A stretch of 64,000 nucleotides of DNA from Agrobacterium tumefaciens_K (GCF_031801495.1 NZ_JAOEGC010000002.1:806001-870000), one strand, 5' to 3'; shown: positions 35,195-43,638, numbered from the stretch's first letter. Numbers and translations: made by a program. The notes: generated by a model from the letters alone, not told the origin.

Positions 35195-35217
35195 GCCGGA
35201 TCGAGCCGGGAATGACG
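35195..35217. repeat. Palindromic repeat element, decayed copy
   Basis: The sequence GCCGGATCGAGCCGGGAATGACG retains the right half of the repeat family seen at 11216, 16673 and 47264 but has lost its left outer arm. It lies between the converging ends of selO and the dehydrogenase gene. Confidence 0.45.
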
Positions 35218-35230
35218 AGAGAGGTCCGTA

Positions 35231-36331
35231 TCACCCCACCTTCGCCAGCGGTTCGTGCGCGCCGTAATAGCGGCCGAAACGATTGGCGAGAAATTTTGCC
35301 AGTGCGATTTCTTCCTGACGGACGAAGCCCTTCTGCGGCAGGGCGCCTTCGGCCAGAAGATCGAGAACCGTGCAGATGCCAGCGGCCGTGGTGATCTGGA
35401 TCGCGCTCATCATGCGGCCCGATACGGGGCCGGCATAGACCTTGTTGGCGTAGGTTTCCTGCAGGAAGCGGCCATGCTGCGTGCCGCAGACGGTGACGAA
35501 CACGATCACTACATCCTGCATGGTGGCGGGTAGGGCGTTTTCGAACAGGTCTTTCAGCACATCGCGGCGGTTGCGTAGGTTGAGGTCGTTGAGCAGCGCC
35601 TTCATGATCGACACATGGCCGGGATAACGGATGGTGCGGTAGTTCATGGTCCGCACCTTGCCTTCCAGCGTGGCGCAGAGCGTCCCAAGCCCGCCCGAGG
35701 TGTTGAACGCCTCGTATGTCACGCCATCCAGAGAAAACTCTTCGCGCTCCTCCAGCGCCGGAACGGCGGTGAGGCGGCCTTCGACGATGGCCTCGCACGG
35801 TTCGATATACTCGTTGATGAGGCCATCCGTGCTCCAGGTGAGATTGTAGTTCAGCGCGTTGGACGGATATTGCGGCAGCGCACCGACGCGCATGCGCACG
35901 CTGTCCAGCTTTTCAAAGCGGGAGGCCACGTCCGCCGCGACTATGGAAATGAAGCCGGGCGCGAGGCCGCATTGCGGGATGAGCGCCGTGCCGGCGGTTT
36001 CCGCAAGCGCCTTGACCCTGCGGGTGGATTCGACGTCTTCCGTCAGGTCGAGGTAATGGGTGCCGACAGCGACGGCTGCTTCCGCAATACCCGCCGTGAG
36101 GTGGAACGGAGCCGCTGAAAGAACCGCGAACCGGCCTTTCAGAAGCGCCTCGAGCGCCGTGCGGTCGGTGATGTCGACGATTTCCGTATCGACGTTTTCG
36201 TGCGCCGGAACGTTGGCGAGCTGGTCGGCTGACCGGTCCGCGACCGTGATCCGGTAGTCGCTAGTGGTGGCCAGCATCCAGGCGATAGCCGACCCGATGT
36301 TGCCCGCACCGACAATGACGATATTTTTCAT
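35231..36331 (-). CDS. Saccharopine/lysine 6-dehydrogenase-like enzyme
   Basis: A 366-residue enzyme with an N-terminal Rossmann fold (IVIVGAGNIGSAIAWML, Gly-x-Gly-x-x-Gly) and the saccharopine dehydrogenase-type continuation DITDRTALEALLKGRFAV, YLDLTEDVESTRR and CGLAPGFISIVAADVA. The C-terminal domain is full length. Candidate roles are lysine 6-dehydrogenase, which oxidises the side-chain amine of lysine with NAD, or another saccharopine-type reaction. A divergent Lrp/AsnC-type regulator at 36457, 125 bases away, supports an amino acid catabolic role. Confidence 0.75.
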   Translation of the reverse strand: MKNIVIVGAGNIGSAIAWMLATTSDYRITVADRSADQLANVPAHENVDTEIVDITDRTALEALLKGRFAVLSAAPFHLTAGIAEAAVAVGTHYLDLTEDVESTRRVKALAETAGTALIPQCGLAPGFISIVAADVASRFEKLDSVRMRVGALPQYPSNALNYNLTWSTDGLINEYIEPCEAIVEGRLTAVPALEEREEFSLDGVTYEAFNTSGGLGTLCATLEGKVRTMNYRTIRYPGHVSIMKALLNDLNLRNRRDVLKDLFENALPATMQDVVIVFVTVCGTQHGRFLQETYANKVYAGPVSGRMMSAIQITTAAGICTVLDLLAEGALPQKGFVRQEEIALAKFLANRFGRYYGAHEPLAKVG

Positions 36332-36456
36332 GAGTTTGTTCCCCGCAGTTCGAATTCATATGAATACAGAATGCCGGATTTTGCTTTCGATTCGCAGCTT
36401 CACTCCGTCAGCATTGCAGGGTAATATTGGTCAGATTGACGACAGGAATAGTCAAT

Positions 36457-36888
36457 ATGACGATCACGGACAAAGACCGCGCATTGCTTGCCCTGCTTTC
36501 GGAAAATGCCCGCATGCCGGTGGCAGAACTGGCGCGCAAGCTCGGCCTTTCTCGCACCACGGTACAGGCCCGCATCGAGCGGCTGGAGGCGGACGGTGTG
36601 ATTGCCGGTTATGGCTTGCGGTTCTCGGAAAGCTATCTTTCGGGGCTGGTGCGCGCCCATGTGCTGATTACCATTGCGCCGAAGGCGCTGCCGGGCGTGA
36701 CGGCGTCGCTTTCGGCCATCCGCGAGGTGACGACGCTGCATTCCGTCGGCGGCAGTTTCGACCTCATCGCCATTCTGGCCGCGCCGTCGATTGCCGATCT
36801 GGACCGCCTCATCGACCGGATCGGTGCACTCGACGGCGTGGAACGCACGCTGTCGTCAATCATCCTGTCGACGCGGATTTCACGCTGA
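36457..36888 (+). CDS. Lrp/AsnC family regulator
   Basis: A 143-residue feast/famine regulator. The N-terminal helix-turn-helix is DKDRALLALLSENARMPVAELARKLGLSRTTVQARIERLE and the C-terminal RAM domain contains LHSVGGSFDLIAIL. ATG 36457 follows CAGGAAT; the ATG at 36427 in the same frame adds 10 residues and is less likely. Probably it regulates the divergent dehydrogenase in response to an amino acid. It ends in an 9-base convergent overlap with the HxlR gene. Confidence 0.9.
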   Translation: MTITDKDRALLALLSENARMPVAELARKLGLSRTTVQARIERLEADGVIAGYGLRFSESYLSGLVRAHVLITIAPKALPGVTASLSAIREVTTLHSVGGSFDLIAILAAPSIADLDRLIDRIGALDGVERTLSSIILSTRISR

Positions 36889-37257
36889 CGCCCGTTCGTT
36901 CGCGGCGTCGTAAGCCTTCTGGGCCTCCATCACGGCTTCGATGTTGCCCTCGGCCCAATGGGCAAGTGCAGCCACCGTTTCGGTTAGCGTTTTTCCAAGC
37001 GGCGTCAGCGAATATTCCACCGTGACCGGAACCGTTGGAAATGCCTGCCGTGCGATCAGCCCGTCGCGCTCGAGCTTTTTGAGCGTCTGTGACAGAACTT
37101 TCTGGGATATCCCCTTGATCTCCCGCCGCAGGATATTGAAGCGCAACGCTTCACCGCGAAGCCGGTCAAGGATCAAAAGCGCCCACTTGTCGGCCAGCCT
37201 GTCCAGCACCAGACGTGTAGGGCAACGGTCTTCGTAAACATCGTAGAGATATTGCAT
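36880..37257 (-). CDS. HxlR family winged-helix regulator
   Basis: A 125-residue HxlR regulator. The core RCPTRLVLDRLADKWALLILDRL carries the usual N-terminal cysteine, which is redox-sensing in some homologues. It is followed by FNILRREIKGISQKVLSQTLKKLERDGL, the recognition winged helix. ATG 37257 has GGAAGGA just upstream and gives a normal family length; the frame can be extended to 37344. It is divergent from a NmrA-type oxidoreductase, the same pairing as E. coli ytfH and qorB, so control of that gene by quinone or electrophile stress is likely. Confidence 0.9.
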   Translation of the reverse strand: MQYLYDVYEDRCPTRLVLDRLADKWALLILDRLRGEALRFNILRREIKGISQKVLSQTLKKLERDGLIARQAFPTVPVTVEYSLTPLGKTLTETVAALAHWAEGNIEAVMEAQKAYDAANERASA

Positions 37258-37350
37258 ACTGTCCTTCCCGCATTGCTGCGACGCTGCATCGGTTTCCTGC
37301 ACGATACCAGGTGACCGAAAAGTGCTCTCTTTCGGCGATTTCAAATCCGC

Positions 37351-37389
37351 AGTATCTGTCTTTTGGAAACATGGTTTCTAATAGATACT
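37351..37389. promoter_or_regulatory. Candidate HxlR operator dyad
   Basis: AGTATCT (37351-37357) and AGATACT (37383-37389) form an outer inverted repeat around an inner GAAAC-ATG-GTTTC dyad (37366-37378). It lies immediately before the AAGGAG ribosome site of the reductase gene, a position suited to repression. HxlR proteins bind such GTATC/GATAC dyads as dimers. Confidence 0.6.
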
Positions 37390-37402
37390 AAGGAGATTTG
37401 AA

Positions 37403-38242
37403 ATGACAGGCAAGATACTCGTTCTCGGTGCGACCGGAACCGTGGGAACCCCTCTCGTGAAGGCGCTGGTGGCGAAGGGCGAGCGCGTCAAGGCTGCGTC
37501 CCGAAGCGGCAAGCCAGCGGAAGGCGCAGAAGGCGTCCGGTTCGATTACGCCGACACTTCCACTTTCGCCGATGCCTTCGACGGCGTTGACCGGCTCTAT
37601 CTGTTGTTGTCTACCGGGCATGTGGATGTTGGCGGTGCGCTGACGCCGGTTGTCGACGAAGCGATCCGCCTTGGCGTGAAGATCGTCTTCATGAGCGTCT
37701 TCGGCGTCGATGCCGACGATTCCATTCCCTATCGCCAGATCGAGCTGAAGATCATCGCTTCCGGTGTGCCTTATGTCATTCTTCGCCCCAACTGGTTTGC
37801 AGACAACTTCCATACCTTCTGGAAGGCAGGTGTGGATCACGGCCAGATCGCCGTTCCGGCTGGCGACGGCAAGTCGAGTTTTATCGACGTGCGCGACATT
37901 GCCGACAGCGCGGCCGCCGCGCTGACCACGGACGCTTTCGACGGAAAGGCATTCAACCTGACCGGCCCGCAGGCGTTCGGTTACGCCGAGGCTGCTGCGG
38001 CCATTTCACAGGCAATCGGCAAGCCGGTGTCCTACAATGCGGTTTCCGACGATACCTTCATTGGTATTCTGACCGGCGCAGGCGTGCCGCAGGACTATGC
38101 AGGCTTCCTCGCATCGATCTTCTATCCGGTCCGGGAAGGCTGGACGTCGGCTGTGACGGGCGATGTCGAAACGCTGACGGGCCGCGCGCCGCGTTCGCTG
38201 GAAGCCTATATCGCCGATCATGTGGATGCGCTGAGGGGCTAA
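37403..38242 (+). CDS. NmrA-like NAD(P)H-binding oxidoreductase
   Basis: A 279-residue atypical short-chain dehydrogenase. ILVLGATGTVGTPLVKAL gives the Gly-rich dinucleotide loop near residue 8. The segments FMSVFGVDADDSIPYRQIELKII and ILRPNWFADNF are NmrA/QorB-like, and a serine- rather than tyrosine-based active site is suggested. In E. coli the relative QorB reduces quinones with NADPH. AAGGAG at 37390-37395 precedes the ATG. The substrate here is unknown; regulation by the divergent HxlR protein is expected. Confidence 0.85.
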   Translation: MTGKILVLGATGTVGTPLVKALVAKGERVKAASRSGKPAEGAEGVRFDYADTSTFADAFDGVDRLYLLLSTGHVDVGGALTPVVDEAIRLGVKIVFMSVFGVDADDSIPYRQIELKIIASGVPYVILRPNWFADNFHTFWKAGVDHGQIAVPAGDGKSSFIDVRDIADSAAAALTTDAFDGKAFNLTGPQAFGYAEAAAAISQAIGKPVSYNAVSDDTFIGILTGAGVPQDYAGFLASIFYPVREGWTSAVTGDVETLTGRAPRSLEAYIADHVDALRG

Positions 38243-38271
38243 GGCTCCGGGCGCCGCGGCTTCCCGCCAGA

Positions 38272-39933
38272 TCACGCCGGATCGGTGGAGCCGCGGCGGG
38301 CCTTGAAGAACATTTTCAGGCGCTGGATGTCTTCCGAGGTCCAGCCCTGCGGCTGCGTCACCTCCATCCACGCATCGATGTAATGTTCGGGCGCATAGAC
38401 GTGGCCGTAACCCATGGGCGCGGTCGTCGCGGCGGCGACGTCGAGGCCGAGCTGAAGCAGCGTGACGACCGGAAACCAGCGGAACGACGCCGACACGTCC
38501 GGCCCATGGCGCACCATCCATTCCGGGCGGCGGTAAAGCGAGGATGCCTCGAAAAAGGTGATCGGATCGCTGGCATATTGCAGATAGACGATACGCATCG
38601 GGCCCCATTCGGTTCCCGGCATGTGCGCGGTCGTATACTGGTTGGCGAAACGGATGACGGATGAATCGCGGAAACGCGGCAGCCATTCCGGAGATCCGGG
38701 GTTCCTGCCATTGGTCGCCATACGCCAGGTGGGACTGGAGAAAGGCGGGCCGCTCCACAGCGCGCCCTGAAACGGATCGGCAATGACATCGTAAAGATCC
38801 GAGGACTTCTGCGAATTGAGCGACCCGAGGCTGAGGCCGTTCAGATAGAGTTTCGGGCGGGTTTCCTTCGGCAGGGTCGTCCAATATCCGTAAACGGCCT
38901 GAAACAGCGCACGGGCCGTTTCCACGCCGTAATCCGGCTCGGTCAGCAGCGCGATCCAGCTCGAGAGGTAGGAATATTGCACGGCGACGCTGGCGACGTC
39001 GCCGTCATGCAGATATTCCACCGTATCCAGCGCTTCCGGGTCGATCCAGCCCGTGCCGGTGGGAATGACGACGAGCAGAACCTTGCGCTCGAAGCCGCCG
39101 ACGCGTTTCAGCTCCTCCAGCGCAAGGACGGCTCGTGTTTCCGGCGTGTCGGCGGAATTGAGGCCTGCGTAAACCCTGACCGGTTCCAGCGCCGGGCGGC
39201 CGGTGAACGCTGAAATATCCGTGCCGTGCGGGCCGCTGGCGACGAACTCCCGACCGCGCCTGCCAAGGGTTTCCCAGGTCATCAGCGAGGCGCTGCTGCC
39301 GGTCTTCATCGGATCGTCCGGGCGCGGTACATCCGGCTCGATCAGCGAATCCACCTGCTTGAGCGAGGAATCGGCAAAGCGCAGCCCGATATCGAAGATC
39401 AGGCCGTTCAACAGCATCCATGACAGGACGACGGCCACGGCAATGCCGAGGACATTGGCGAGGCGGCGCGGGAGAAAATGACGACTGCGCAGGGCGAAGA
39501 AACGCTGCACCAGCTGGAACAGCCGCCCGAGCACGATGAGGACAGCCGCCACCGCGACGGCCAGCGCCCCGGTCTTGGTGGGGTGCGCGCTTGGTAACGG
39601 ATCAAGCTCCATCAGAACCCGGATGGAGTTCTGCCAGTTCGCCGCCTGCCACAGGAACACGCAGGCCATGATCAGCGAGGAGAGCGCCAGCAGGAAATGG
39701 ATCGACCTCTTGTTGCCGCGCGAGGGATGGGGCAGTTCCAGATAGGCCCAGATCGCGCACAGGCAGACGCCGATGAGATACCCGATGGCGAAGGAAAATC
39801 CGCTGAGCACGCCCTGCATCAGCCAGCTTCGCGGCAGAAGTGAGGGGGTGAGAGATGCGCAGAACAGAGCGGTTCCGATGACGATACCGGTTGTCGAAAG
39901 ACCCGCGACCAATCGCGCAACCCATTGCTTCAT
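38272..39933 (-). CDS. Abhydrolase_9-type membrane hydrolase
   Basis: A protein of about 553 residues. The first 180 residues contain several membrane segments (for example TTGIVIGTALFCASL and VAVAAVLIVLGRLFQL), matching the Abhydrolase_9 N-terminal domain. The C-terminal part is an alpha/beta hydrolase with nucleophile elbow GLSLG near residue 367 and a histidine-containing end (GYGHVYAPEHYIDAW). Family members are found across proteobacteria and actinobacteria; the substrate is unknown, perhaps an envelope lipid. ATG 39933 is preferred over 39960. It lies next to the GTA cluster but is not part of it. Confidence 0.78.
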   Translation of the reverse strand: MKQWVARLVAGLSTTGIVIGTALFCASLTPSLLPRSWLMQGVLSGFSFAIGYLIGVCLCAIWAYLELPHPSRGNKRSIHFLLALSSLIMACVFLWQAANWQNSIRVLMELDPLPSAHPTKTGALAVAVAAVLIVLGRLFQLVQRFFALRSRHFLPRRLANVLGIAVAVVLSWMLLNGLIFDIGLRFADSSLKQVDSLIEPDVPRPDDPMKTGSSASLMTWETLGRRGREFVASGPHGTDISAFTGRPALEPVRVYAGLNSADTPETRAVLALEELKRVGGFERKVLLVVIPTGTGWIDPEALDTVEYLHDGDVASVAVQYSYLSSWIALLTEPDYGVETARALFQAVYGYWTTLPKETRPKLYLNGLSLGSLNSQKSSDLYDVIADPFQGALWSGPPFSSPTWRMATNGRNPGSPEWLPRFRDSSVIRFANQYTTAHMPGTEWGPMRIVYLQYASDPITFFEASSLYRRPEWMVRHGPDVSASFRWFPVVTLLQLGLDVAAATTAPMGYGHVYAPEHYIDAWMEVTQPQGWTSEDIQRLKMFFKARRGSTDPA

Positions 39934-40043
39934 GGACCTTATTACCCTCTGCATCCGCACCGTTTGCGGGCGAGTGTAATATGCATGCCGCGCCGAGGCA
40001 AATCGTGATTAGAGACAAAATTCATACAATAGGAAAATAATCC

Positions 40044-40072
40044 TTGACGGCGTGACGGTGCTTTGATAGGGT
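40044..40072 (+). promoter_or_regulatory. Candidate sigma-70 promoter of the GTA cluster
   Basis: TTGACG (40044-40049) and TAGGGT (40067-40072) have exactly 17 bases between them, about 100 bases before the first GTA gene. The -10 is weak, which would suit low or activator-dependent expression such as that of known GTAs. It may not be the only start. Confidence 0.5.
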
Positions 40073-40173
40073 TCAGTCATCGTCGTAGATGTGTGACCTG
40101 AAGCGTTTTCGGGTGAACCCATCTTTCATGACTGATCCCCATTTTTCTCTTTTTTGCTGTGATCGGAAACGCC

Positions 40174-40698
40174 ATGCTCGCCTTTGATGAGGCCGACCTG
40201 TCGCTGTTTGGCGACTGGCCGGACAGCTGCGTCTATCGCCACGGGGTGGCGACGGATTGCGATCTTGAGGCCGCGCCCGAGATAAAGTCCGCGCCAGTGG
40301 AGGATACGACGCAGGACGATCTGCGGCAGTTGCTGAATGCGTTGACGGCGGAGCTGCGCGAACAGTGCCGCATGTACCAGAGAATGCGGGAAGTGAGTGA
40401 GCCGCTGCTGTCTGTCGCGATCGACGAGACACCGGGCAAGCAGGGGCGGGCGGACGTGAAGGCCGCAACGGAATCGCTTTCCGTGGTCGTGCGCACGCTG
40501 GAAAAGATCGACGTGCTACAACGCCAGATCGCCGAGGAGCGCGAGCGCAATGCCGACAGGGCCGAGGAGAGCGAGGACTATGACGCCGCCGTGGCCTTCT
40601 TCCTGCAAAGGATCGATGCTCTGGCCGAGCAGAAGGCCGCAGCGATCTGTGCCGCCCGCGGAATGTCGCTTGATGCCGCGCCCGAGGACGCCGAATGA
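40174..40698 (+). CDS. Putative GTA small terminase (gp1-like)
   Basis: A 174-residue acidic, mostly helical protein placed directly before the large terminase, with which it overlaps by 4 bases. The central helices (QDDLRQLLNALTAELREQCRMYQRMRE, then TLEKIDVLQRQIAEERERN) would form coiled coils, as expected of small terminases. RcGTA gp1 is TerS, and position is the main basis for the call; sequence alone gives no firm motif. ATG 40174 is preferred to 40159. Confidence 0.65.
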   Translation: MLAFDEADLSLFGDWPDSCVYRHGVATDCDLEAAPEIKSAPVEDTTQDDLRQLLNALTAELREQCRMYQRMREVSEPLLSVAIDETPGKQGRADVKAATESLSVVVRTLEKIDVLQRQIAEERERNADRAEESEDYDAAVAFFLQRIDALAEQKAAAICAARGMSLDAAPEDAE

Positions 40699-41954
40699 TC
40701 GACGTCTCGCTTGAAAGCTTTCTTGAGAGCAATCTTGCCAGCCTGCGCCGTGACTGGCGGTTTCTGGGCAACCTGCCGCAGCAGCCGCCAGCCGGTGACT
40801 GGCGCACATGGCTGCTGATCGGTGGACGCGGTTCCGGCAAGACGAGGGCCGGGGCCGAATGGGTGCACCGGGTCGCCTCCTCGGGAAAACGCTCGACGCT
40901 GCGCATCGCGCTGGTGGCGGAAACACTGGGAGATGCGCGTGAGGTGATGATCGACGGCGTGTCCGGTCTGTGCCGTATCGCCCGGCGCTGCCGTCCCGAT
41001 TTCGAGGTGTCGCGCCGCAGGCTGATCTGGCCGAATGGAGCCATGGCACAGATATTTTCGTCCGAAGACCCCGAAAGCCTGCGGGGGCCGCAGTTTCATA
41101 TGGCATGGGCGGACGAGCTGGGAAAATGGAAATATGCGCAGGAAACCTGGGACATGCTGCAGTTCGGCCTGCGTCTGGGGGATGCGCCACGGCAGCTCGT
41201 GACCACGACGCCGCGGCCCATTCCGCTTCTCAAGGCGCTGATGGCCGATCCGGCGACGCGGGTCATACGGATGCCGACGGTAATGAATGCCGCGAACCTC
41301 TCGCCCGGTTTCATCGACGCACTGCGCCGCCGTTATGGCGGGACGCGGCTCGGGCGGCAGGAACTGGATGGGGAGCTGATCGAGGAGCGCGAGGACGCTC
41401 TGTGGAAACGCTCAAGCCTTGAAGGGCTGGTCGAGCGGCTGGACGAGCCGTTGAAACGGATCGTGGTCGCCGTCGATCCGCCTGCCGGTTCGGGAAAAAA
41501 CTCTTGCTGCGGCATCGTCGTGGCGGGGCTCGCCATGTCGGGCAGGCTGATTGTTCTGGCGGATCGTTCGGTCGAGGGCGCAACGCCCGCGGGATGGGCG
41601 CGGGCGGTGGTGAATGCCTGCCGCATGCACGAGGCCGACCGTGTGGTGGCGGAAGTCAATCAGGGCGGCGATATGGTGAAGGCCATGCTGCAGAGCATCG
41701 ACGCCGATCTGCCGGTGACGATGGTGAGGGCAAGCCGCGGGAAATTCACTCGCGCCGAACATGTCGCCGCGCTCTACGAGCAGGGCAGGGTGAGACATGC
41801 GGGCCGTTTCGAAAAACTGGAGGACCAGATGGTCAATTTCGGTCCGGACGGACTTTCCATCGGGCGCTCGCCCGACCGCCTGGACGCTCTTGTCTGGGCG
41901 ATTACGGCGCTGACAGGGGATACGACCAGCGAACCGAGGGTAAGGGGTATGTGA
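40695..41954 (+). CDS. GTA large terminase (gp2-like)
   Basis: A 419-residue DNA-packaging motor subunit. Walker A is GGRGSGKT at residues 43-50 and the Walker B region is FHMAWADE with its Asp/Glu pair near 140-141, followed by a coupling motif (TTTPRPIP). The C-terminal RNase H-like nuclease shows AVDPPAGSG near 258 and a later DADLPVTMVRASRGK. It couples ATP hydrolysis to filling the head. In RcGTA-type systems this enzyme packages random host DNA. A hairpin terminator follows the stop. Confidence 0.92.
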   Translation: MIDVSLESFLESNLASLRRDWRFLGNLPQQPPAGDWRTWLLIGGRGSGKTRAGAEWVHRVASSGKRSTLRIALVAETLGDAREVMIDGVSGLCRIARRCRPDFEVSRRRLIWPNGAMAQIFSSEDPESLRGPQFHMAWADELGKWKYAQETWDMLQFGLRLGDAPRQLVTTTPRPIPLLKALMADPATRVIRMPTVMNAANLSPGFIDALRRRYGGTRLGRQELDGELIEEREDALWKRSSLEGLVERLDEPLKRIVVAVDPPAGSGKNSCCGIVVAGLAMSGRLIVLADRSVEGATPAGWARAVVNACRMHEADRVVAEVNQGGDMVKAMLQSIDADLPVTMVRASRGKFTRAEHVAALYEQGRVRHAGRFEKLEDQMVNFGPDGLSIGRSPDRLDALVWAITALTGDTTSEPRVRGM

Positions 41955-41975
41955 GGCGGCTTGACAGAAGCAGAC

Positions 41976-42001
41976 AGTTTGCGTCCCGCCGCAAACTATT
42001 T
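41976..42001 (+). terminator. Hairpin after large terminase
   Basis: AGTTTGCG (41976-41983) pairs perfectly with CGCAAACT (41990-41997), with a TCCCGC loop and an ATTTT tail. It is a plausible weak intrinsic terminator 21 bases after the gene, which would separate the packaging genes from the lysis and head genes. Confidence 0.55.
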
Positions 42002-42045
42002 TCGGTCATCTTCAACATTGAAGCGTGGATCCACCCACCGATGAA

Positions 42046-42082
42046 CGATGTCATCATCGGGTCATGCCCGAAGATGACATCG
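42046..42082. repeat. Long palindrome inside the GTA cluster
   Basis: CGATGTCATC plus TCGGG on the left (42046-42061) pairs with CCCGA plus GATGACATCG on the right (42067-42082), with one A-A mismatch and a TCATG loop. This 37-base near-perfect palindrome resembles the dispersed CGTCAT/ATGACG repeats in the window. Confidence 0.7.
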
Positions 42083-42138
42083 AGATTGCATGGGATGACA
42101 CTGGTATCGATGAGCCGTTCGGCTGAACTCGAACGGTC

Positions 42139-42246
42139 TTACTTCTTCGGCGTCTGGGCAGGCTTCTGCTGAGAGCTGGTTTCGCGCATCTGGCGCCACT
42201 CGTTTTCGAGGCGGTCATACGTGGTCTGGGGGATTGTCGCTGTCAT
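42139..42246 (-). CDS. Antisense 35-residue mini-protein
   Basis: A short open reading frame of 35 codons plus a TAA stop. GGAGGA lies eight bases before the ATG, a near-perfect ribosome site, which is strong evidence for translation. The protein starts MTATIPQTTYDRLENEW and ends in a Gln/Lys/Pro-rich tail (QQKPAQTPKK). It runs opposite to the GTA genes and is divergent from the endolysin gene. I do not recognise a family. Possible roles are a small regulator or an antisense-linked peptide; all of this is inference. Confidence 0.6.
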   Translation of the reverse strand: MTATIPQTTYDRLENEWRQMRETSSQQKPAQTPKK

Positions 42247-42290
42247 GGTGGCATTCCTCCTGATTGGGTAACGCTGCGGAATTGCGCGGT

Positions 42291-42391
42291 AAATCGAGTT
42301 AGCGCCGCAGGGTTCCGCAATTCAAGGAATTTTTTACCCCGAAACTCCGATCTGCGGATTAAAATCGATTAAGATTTTTTCAAATCGATTT
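42291..42391. promoter_or_regulatory. Repeated AATCGATT boxes before the endolysin gene
   Basis: AAATCGAGTT (42291-42300), AATCGATT (42363-42370) and AATCGATT (42383-42390) lie in the divergent spacer. The last two are perfect palindromes starting 20 bases apart, about two helical turns. GAATTGCG (42279-42286) and CGCAATTC (42316-42323) form a further inverted repeat. Together they look like an operator region. Confidence 0.45.
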
Positions 42392-42457
42392 AGTCCTGAC
42401 GGTCGTCATGTGGAAAAACAAGGGTGTTAGGGCATCTGCGATTTTCAGGAGCCGGAA

Positions 42458-43081
42458 ATGGGATTCGGGAAGCGCCGATTCTTCGACGCGGTGCGATCAG
42501 ACGTGTTCGAGGGACGGATACGAGCGGCGCAGGTTGCGGGTACGGAACTGATCCTCGATCGTTTCGAAGTGCTGCTGCCGGGCGGTGATCAGCGCTGGAT
42601 GGCCTATATGCTGGCAACCGCGTTTCACGAAACCGCCGGGACCATGCAGCCGGTGCGCGAGACGCTGGCCGGAACCGATGATGCGGCAATCGCCATTCTC
42701 GAACGGGCTTATGCGGCAGGCAGGTTGCCAGCCGTTACCAAGCCCTACTGGCGGCGGGATGATGACGGCAAGAGCTGGCTCGGCCGCGGGCTGGTACAGC
42801 TGACCCATCGTCGAAACTACGAGGCTATGTCCGTGCTGACCGGCATCGACTTCGTGGAACGGCCGGAACGGGCCATGGAGCCGGAGATGGCTACCACGAT
42901 CCTGATACGCGGTATGACGGCGGGCAGTTTCACCGGCTGGCGGCTCTCCGGTTTCTTCGGCAGAGGGCGCGAGGACTGGCAAGGCGCGCGCGCCATCATC
43001 AACGGCAACGACCGAGCGGCACTGGTCGCGGAATACGCACGCGCATTTCATCGCTCTCTTGAAGCGGCGCGGATTGAATAG
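42458..43081 (+). CDS. GH19-like endolysin of the GTA cluster
   Basis: A 207-residue protein resembling phage GH19-type lysozymes/chitinase-fold endolysins. Landmarks are MAYMLATAFHETAGTMQPVRE with the catalytic Glu near residue 60 and WLGRGLVQLTHRRNYEAM near 110. It probably hydrolyses peptidoglycan to release particles. It has no signal peptide, so it would need a holin; a small membrane protein lies at 57364. In the reference RcGTA, lysis genes are located elsewhere, so their presence here is notable. It is preceded by the operator-like repeats. Confidence 0.82.
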   Translation: MGFGKRRFFDAVRSDVFEGRIRAAQVAGTELILDRFEVLLPGGDQRWMAYMLATAFHETAGTMQPVRETLAGTDDAAIAILERAYAAGRLPAVTKPYWRRDDDGKSWLGRGLVQLTHRRNYEAMSVLTGIDFVERPERAMEPEMATTILIRGMTAGSFTGWRLSGFFGRGREDWQGARAIINGNDRAALVAEYARAFHRSLEAARIE

Positions 43082-43155
43082 CCACAGACCAAGTGATAAC
43101 CCCTTCGCCAAGTCCCCTTCGGGGCAGGTTCGAACTTTGCATGACAGGTGATACC

Positions 43156-43464
43156 GTGATCCGCCATATCGTTTTTTTCACCGTTCCCGAGGAAAACCGC
43201 GAGGCCGTACGCAAGGGGCTTTCGGGGCTGACTGCGATACCGCATTCGCTGAAGCTGGAAATCGGCGAGAACGTGAAGAAGGACCAATGGGGTAACTCCG
43301 TTGATTTTATCGTGTACGGCGAGTTCGAAAGCGAAGAGGCGCTGGCCGCCTACAAGGCCGATCCGGCCTACGATCTTTCCACGCGCACGGTGAAGCCGCT
43401 GCGCGACACCCGCATCGCGGCCGATTTCGACAGCGATACGGCGACAAAACAGCCGATCCGATAG
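43156..43464 (+). CDS. Dabb-domain (stress-responsive) protein
   Basis: A 102-residue Dabb protein with a dimeric ferredoxin-like barrel. The opening MIRHIVFFTVPEENREAV and DFIVYGEFESEEALAAYKADPAYD are typical. GTG 43156 was preferred because AGGTGA lies just before it and homologues begin with MIRHIV; ATG 43141 is in frame. Dabb proteins act in stress responses or as small enzymes. It is located between the endolysin and portal genes, which is an unusual site for a cellular gene. Confidence 0.82.
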   Translation: MIRHIVFFTVPEENREAVRKGLSGLTAIPHSLKLEIGENVKKDQWGNSVDFIVYGEFESEEALAAYKADPAYDLSTRTVKPLRDTRIAADFDSDTATKQPIR

Positions 43465-43638
43465 AACGGCAATGCAGTCCTTGTGATGACGGGCCGCTGA
43501 CAACTTCCTGCGCCTCGGCCTGACAATTCCGCAACTGTAATGCCGATCCGGCAGAGACTTTTATATTCGAACAGGGCGGAGGGGTAAGCGCGGCTTGCTC
43601 CTCCGTTCTGCATTTGGCCAGCTTTCAAAGGATGAACC

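Noticed and set aside
40000..40173. Phage attachment site or tRNA left of the GTA cluster
   Set aside because: No tRNA cloverleaf is visible and no matching direct repeat exists at the right end near 57580-57710, so an integrated-prophage boundary is not supported.
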